From assembly GCA_900754385.1 (NCBI GenBank), contig CAAECP010000073.1, positions 1-16,464 on the forward strand: 16,464 bases of DNA, in the 5' to 3' direction. The notes under the pieces were generated by a model. It searched no databases and was not told the DNA's origin. It worked only from the letters and a program-made list of their open reading frames with translations. A program made the translations under genes and the position numbers. Below are positions 14,855 through 16,464 of this stretch, piece after piece. Source of the DNA: an uncultured Collinsella sp. GTDB lineage: Bacteria; Actinomycetota; Coriobacteriia; Coriobacteriales; Coriobacteriaceae. Position 1 is the first letter of the stretch; each line of letters begins with the position of its first letter.

Positions 14855-16464
14855 ATGGAAGAGGCCTATCGTCAAGCACGCAAGCGCGGCGAGCAAGGAC
14901 GTCGACGCGCCATTAGCCAAAGCGAGCATCCATACCTTACGGACCTCGACAGTTTGATTGCTCAGCTCCCCTTAGGTCAGCGAGTGAGTGTCGGCCTGCG
15001 GGATATTCCGATCGAAATGGTCGTCGGCACTGTCACCAAGGGCCGTCAGTCCGCCTTTTCATGCAACTTTATGCCCCTGCTGCCGTTTAACACCGAGTTC
15101 GCCCGCAAGTGGTCCAACCTCTACGACATCCAGGTAACCGAGGGCTATCGCGACCCCATCATCGTCACCGAGTTCATGCATCGGTTCTATGTCCAGGAAG
15201 GCAATAAACGCGTCAGTGTCCTCAAATTCTTGGACGCTCCAACGGTTTCGGCCAGGGTCACCCGTCTCTACCCCGGCACATGGGATTCCGTCGAAAGCCG
15301 CCTGTACGGTGAGTTCTGCGCGTTTTGGCGCGTCTGCCCCCTATACGAAATCGAGTTCTCGCGTGAGGGAAGCTACGAGACGCTCGCCAAGATGCTCGGT
15401 CAGAATCTTATCGAAAAATGGCCGCAGAAAAAGGTCGACTACCTGCGCCACACCTTCCTGCTCTTTAAGCGCGCCTACCTTCGCGCAGGCGGCGACCACC
15501 TGGACATTACGCCCGCCGACGCCATGCTCGTGTACCTCAATGTGTACAACCAGGACCGCCTGCTGGATACGCCAACGGATATCGTCGTAAACCGCCTGTG
15601 CAAGATTTGGCGCGAGCTGGTCATTGCCGGCAAAAATGACGAGGACAAGGTCGATCTTGTTGAAGCGCCGAGCGTCGACGAGGAGGAGTCGCCCGCCAAG
15701 TCCACCTCCGGCGTGCTCAACTTCTTTATGGGCAAGACTGTCTATTCGGCGGCCAACCCCCTGCGTATCGCCTTTATCCATGAGTTCCCCTGTGCGGCGT
15801 CGAGCTGGGACAGTCTGCACGACCAAGGACGTCAGTATCTCGATGAGCACTTTGGCGGTATCGTGCGCACCGAGGCGTTCGAGGACTGTCACGATCCGGA
15901 TGTGTTCTACGCCGCCGTGGAAACGGCTGTCAAACATGGGGCAAACGTCATCTTCTCGACCTCGCACCGCCTGATGGAATACACGCTCAGGGCTGCCGTT
16001 GAGTATCCCCAGGTTCGGTTCCTCAACTGCTCTATCGGCCTTCCCCATCAAAGCGTCCGTTCGTACTTTGGCAAGATGTACGAGGCCAAGTTCCTCCTGG
16101 GCGCCCTTGCCGCCAGCATGGCGGACAACCACCGCATCGGCTACCACGCGTCGGTCTTCGCCTCGGGCGCGCTCAGCGAGATCAACGCCTTTGCGATTGG
16201 CGCCTCGCTGCTCGACCCCCGTGCGCAAATTATCCTGACTTGGGGCGATGTGCCCGCCGGAGGCCTTGCCGAGGCCATGTGCCGCGAAGGTGTAAGCGTC
16301 ATGACCGGCGCCGACATGTCAAAGTCGCTCGAAGACCCCACGGCCTACGGACTTCACCGCCTGGTCGATGGCAAGGTTACCGGCATCGCCATGCCGGTAT
16401 GGAACTGGGGCCGTTACTACGAGCTCATCGTTCGCAGCCTTCTGCACGGCACGTGGGACGAGAC
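14855..16464 (+). CDS. ParB-like N-terminal region fused to a BMP/PnrA-type substrate-binding domain (3' end outside window)
   Basis: The frame from ATG 14855 stays open for 536 codons to the window edge. AAGGGAG lies seven bases before the ATG. There is no signal peptide: the first 20 residues are highly basic (MEEAYRQARKRGEQGRRRAI). Residues 100-125 contain PIIVTEFMHRFYVQEGNKRV, where EGNKR (115-119) recalls the D/E-G-N-x-R motif of ParB/sulfiredoxin-like domains. A mostly helical middle (150-260) and an acidic linker (262-285) lead to a domain starting at about residue 303, LRIAFIHEFPCAASSWDSLHDQG, whose course (ANVIFSTSHR, FLNCS, FLLGALAA) is that of the BMP/PnrA family of periplasmic-type nucleoside-binding lipoproteins. 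Similar proteins are annotated as BMP-family substrate-binding proteins, but without a signal peptide a cytoplasmic sensing role is more likely. This role is an inference. Confidence 0.75.
   Translation, partial: MEEAYRQARKRGEQGRRRAISQSEHPYLTDLDSLIAQLPLGQRVSVGLRDIPIEMVVGTVTKGRQSAFSCNFMPLLPFNTEFARKWSNLYDIQVTEGYRDPIIVTEFMHRFYVQEGNKRVSVLKFLDAPTVSARVTRLYPGTWDSVESRLYGEFCAFWRVCPLYEIEFSREGSYETLAKMLGQNLIEKWPQKKVDYLRHTFLLFKRAYLRAGGDHLDITPADAMLVYLNVYNQDRLLDTPTDIVVNRLCKIWRELVIAGKNDEDKVDLVEAPSVDEEESPAKSTSGVLNFFMGKTVYSAANPLRIAFIHEFPCAASSWDSLHDQGRQYLDEHFGGIVRTEAFEDCHDPDVFYAAVETAVKHGANVIFSTSHRLMEYTLRAAVEYPQVRFLNCSIGLPHQSVRSYFGKMYEAKFLLGALAASMADNHRIGYHASVFASGALSEINAFAIGASLLDPRAQIILTWGDVPAGGLAEAMCREGVSVMTGADMSKSLEDPTAYGLHRLVDGKVTGIAMPVWNWGRYYELIVRSLLHGTWDE

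Overview
This 16.5 kb window reads as chromosomal DNA of a high-GC, Gram-positive gut actinobacterium of the Coriobacteriia, most likely Collinsella or a close relative. That placement is an inference. It rests on GC-rich third codon positions, strong purine-rich ribosome binding sites, rare CTA/TTA/TCA codons (which leave long empty reading frames antisense to real genes), an LAxTG-type sorting signal and the mix of gene families. No rRNA, tRNA, CRISPR array, transposase or phage gene was seen.

Layout. Positions 1-5190 are on the minus strand: the first codons of a GH13 amylase-type enzyme (1-50), a SotB-like sugar-efflux MFS gene broken by an in-frame amber codon (204-1400), a one-piece FeoA-FeoB ferrous iron transporter (1521-3881) with a promoter and two tandem palindromic operator-like sites, and an alpha/beta-hydrolase (4291-5190). 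From 5434 onward all genes are on the plus strand: PTS glucose-type IIA (5434-5997), asparaginyl-tRNA synthetase (6179-7582), a WYL-type regulator (7843-8628), a three-gene TrpXYZ/ABC_sub_bind-type ABC importer (8789-11683), a secreted 5'-nucleotidase whose cell-wall anchor is cut off by an in-frame amber codon (11842-13716, anchor 13717-13866), an MscS-like channel (13996-14763), and a protein that joins a ParB-like N-terminal region to a BMP/PnrA ligand-binding domain and has no signal peptide (14855 to beyond the window end).

Genes working together. The ABC importer is the only clear operon: lipoprotein, permease and ATPase, with an 8-base overlap of the last two genes and a hairpin between the first two. 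The other genes look like single transcription units, most with their own terminator. The carbohydrate theme (GH13 start, sugar efflux, PTS IIA, possible LacI-type site) is loose rather than a cluster.

The most interesting points are the two amber codons that interrupt otherwise intact, full-length reading frames, the ParB-like/BMP fusion, two copies of a shared palindromic hairpin 3' of minus-strand genes, a nested palindrome cluster upstream of feoB, and the recurrence of GGGACAG in the loops of three terminators.
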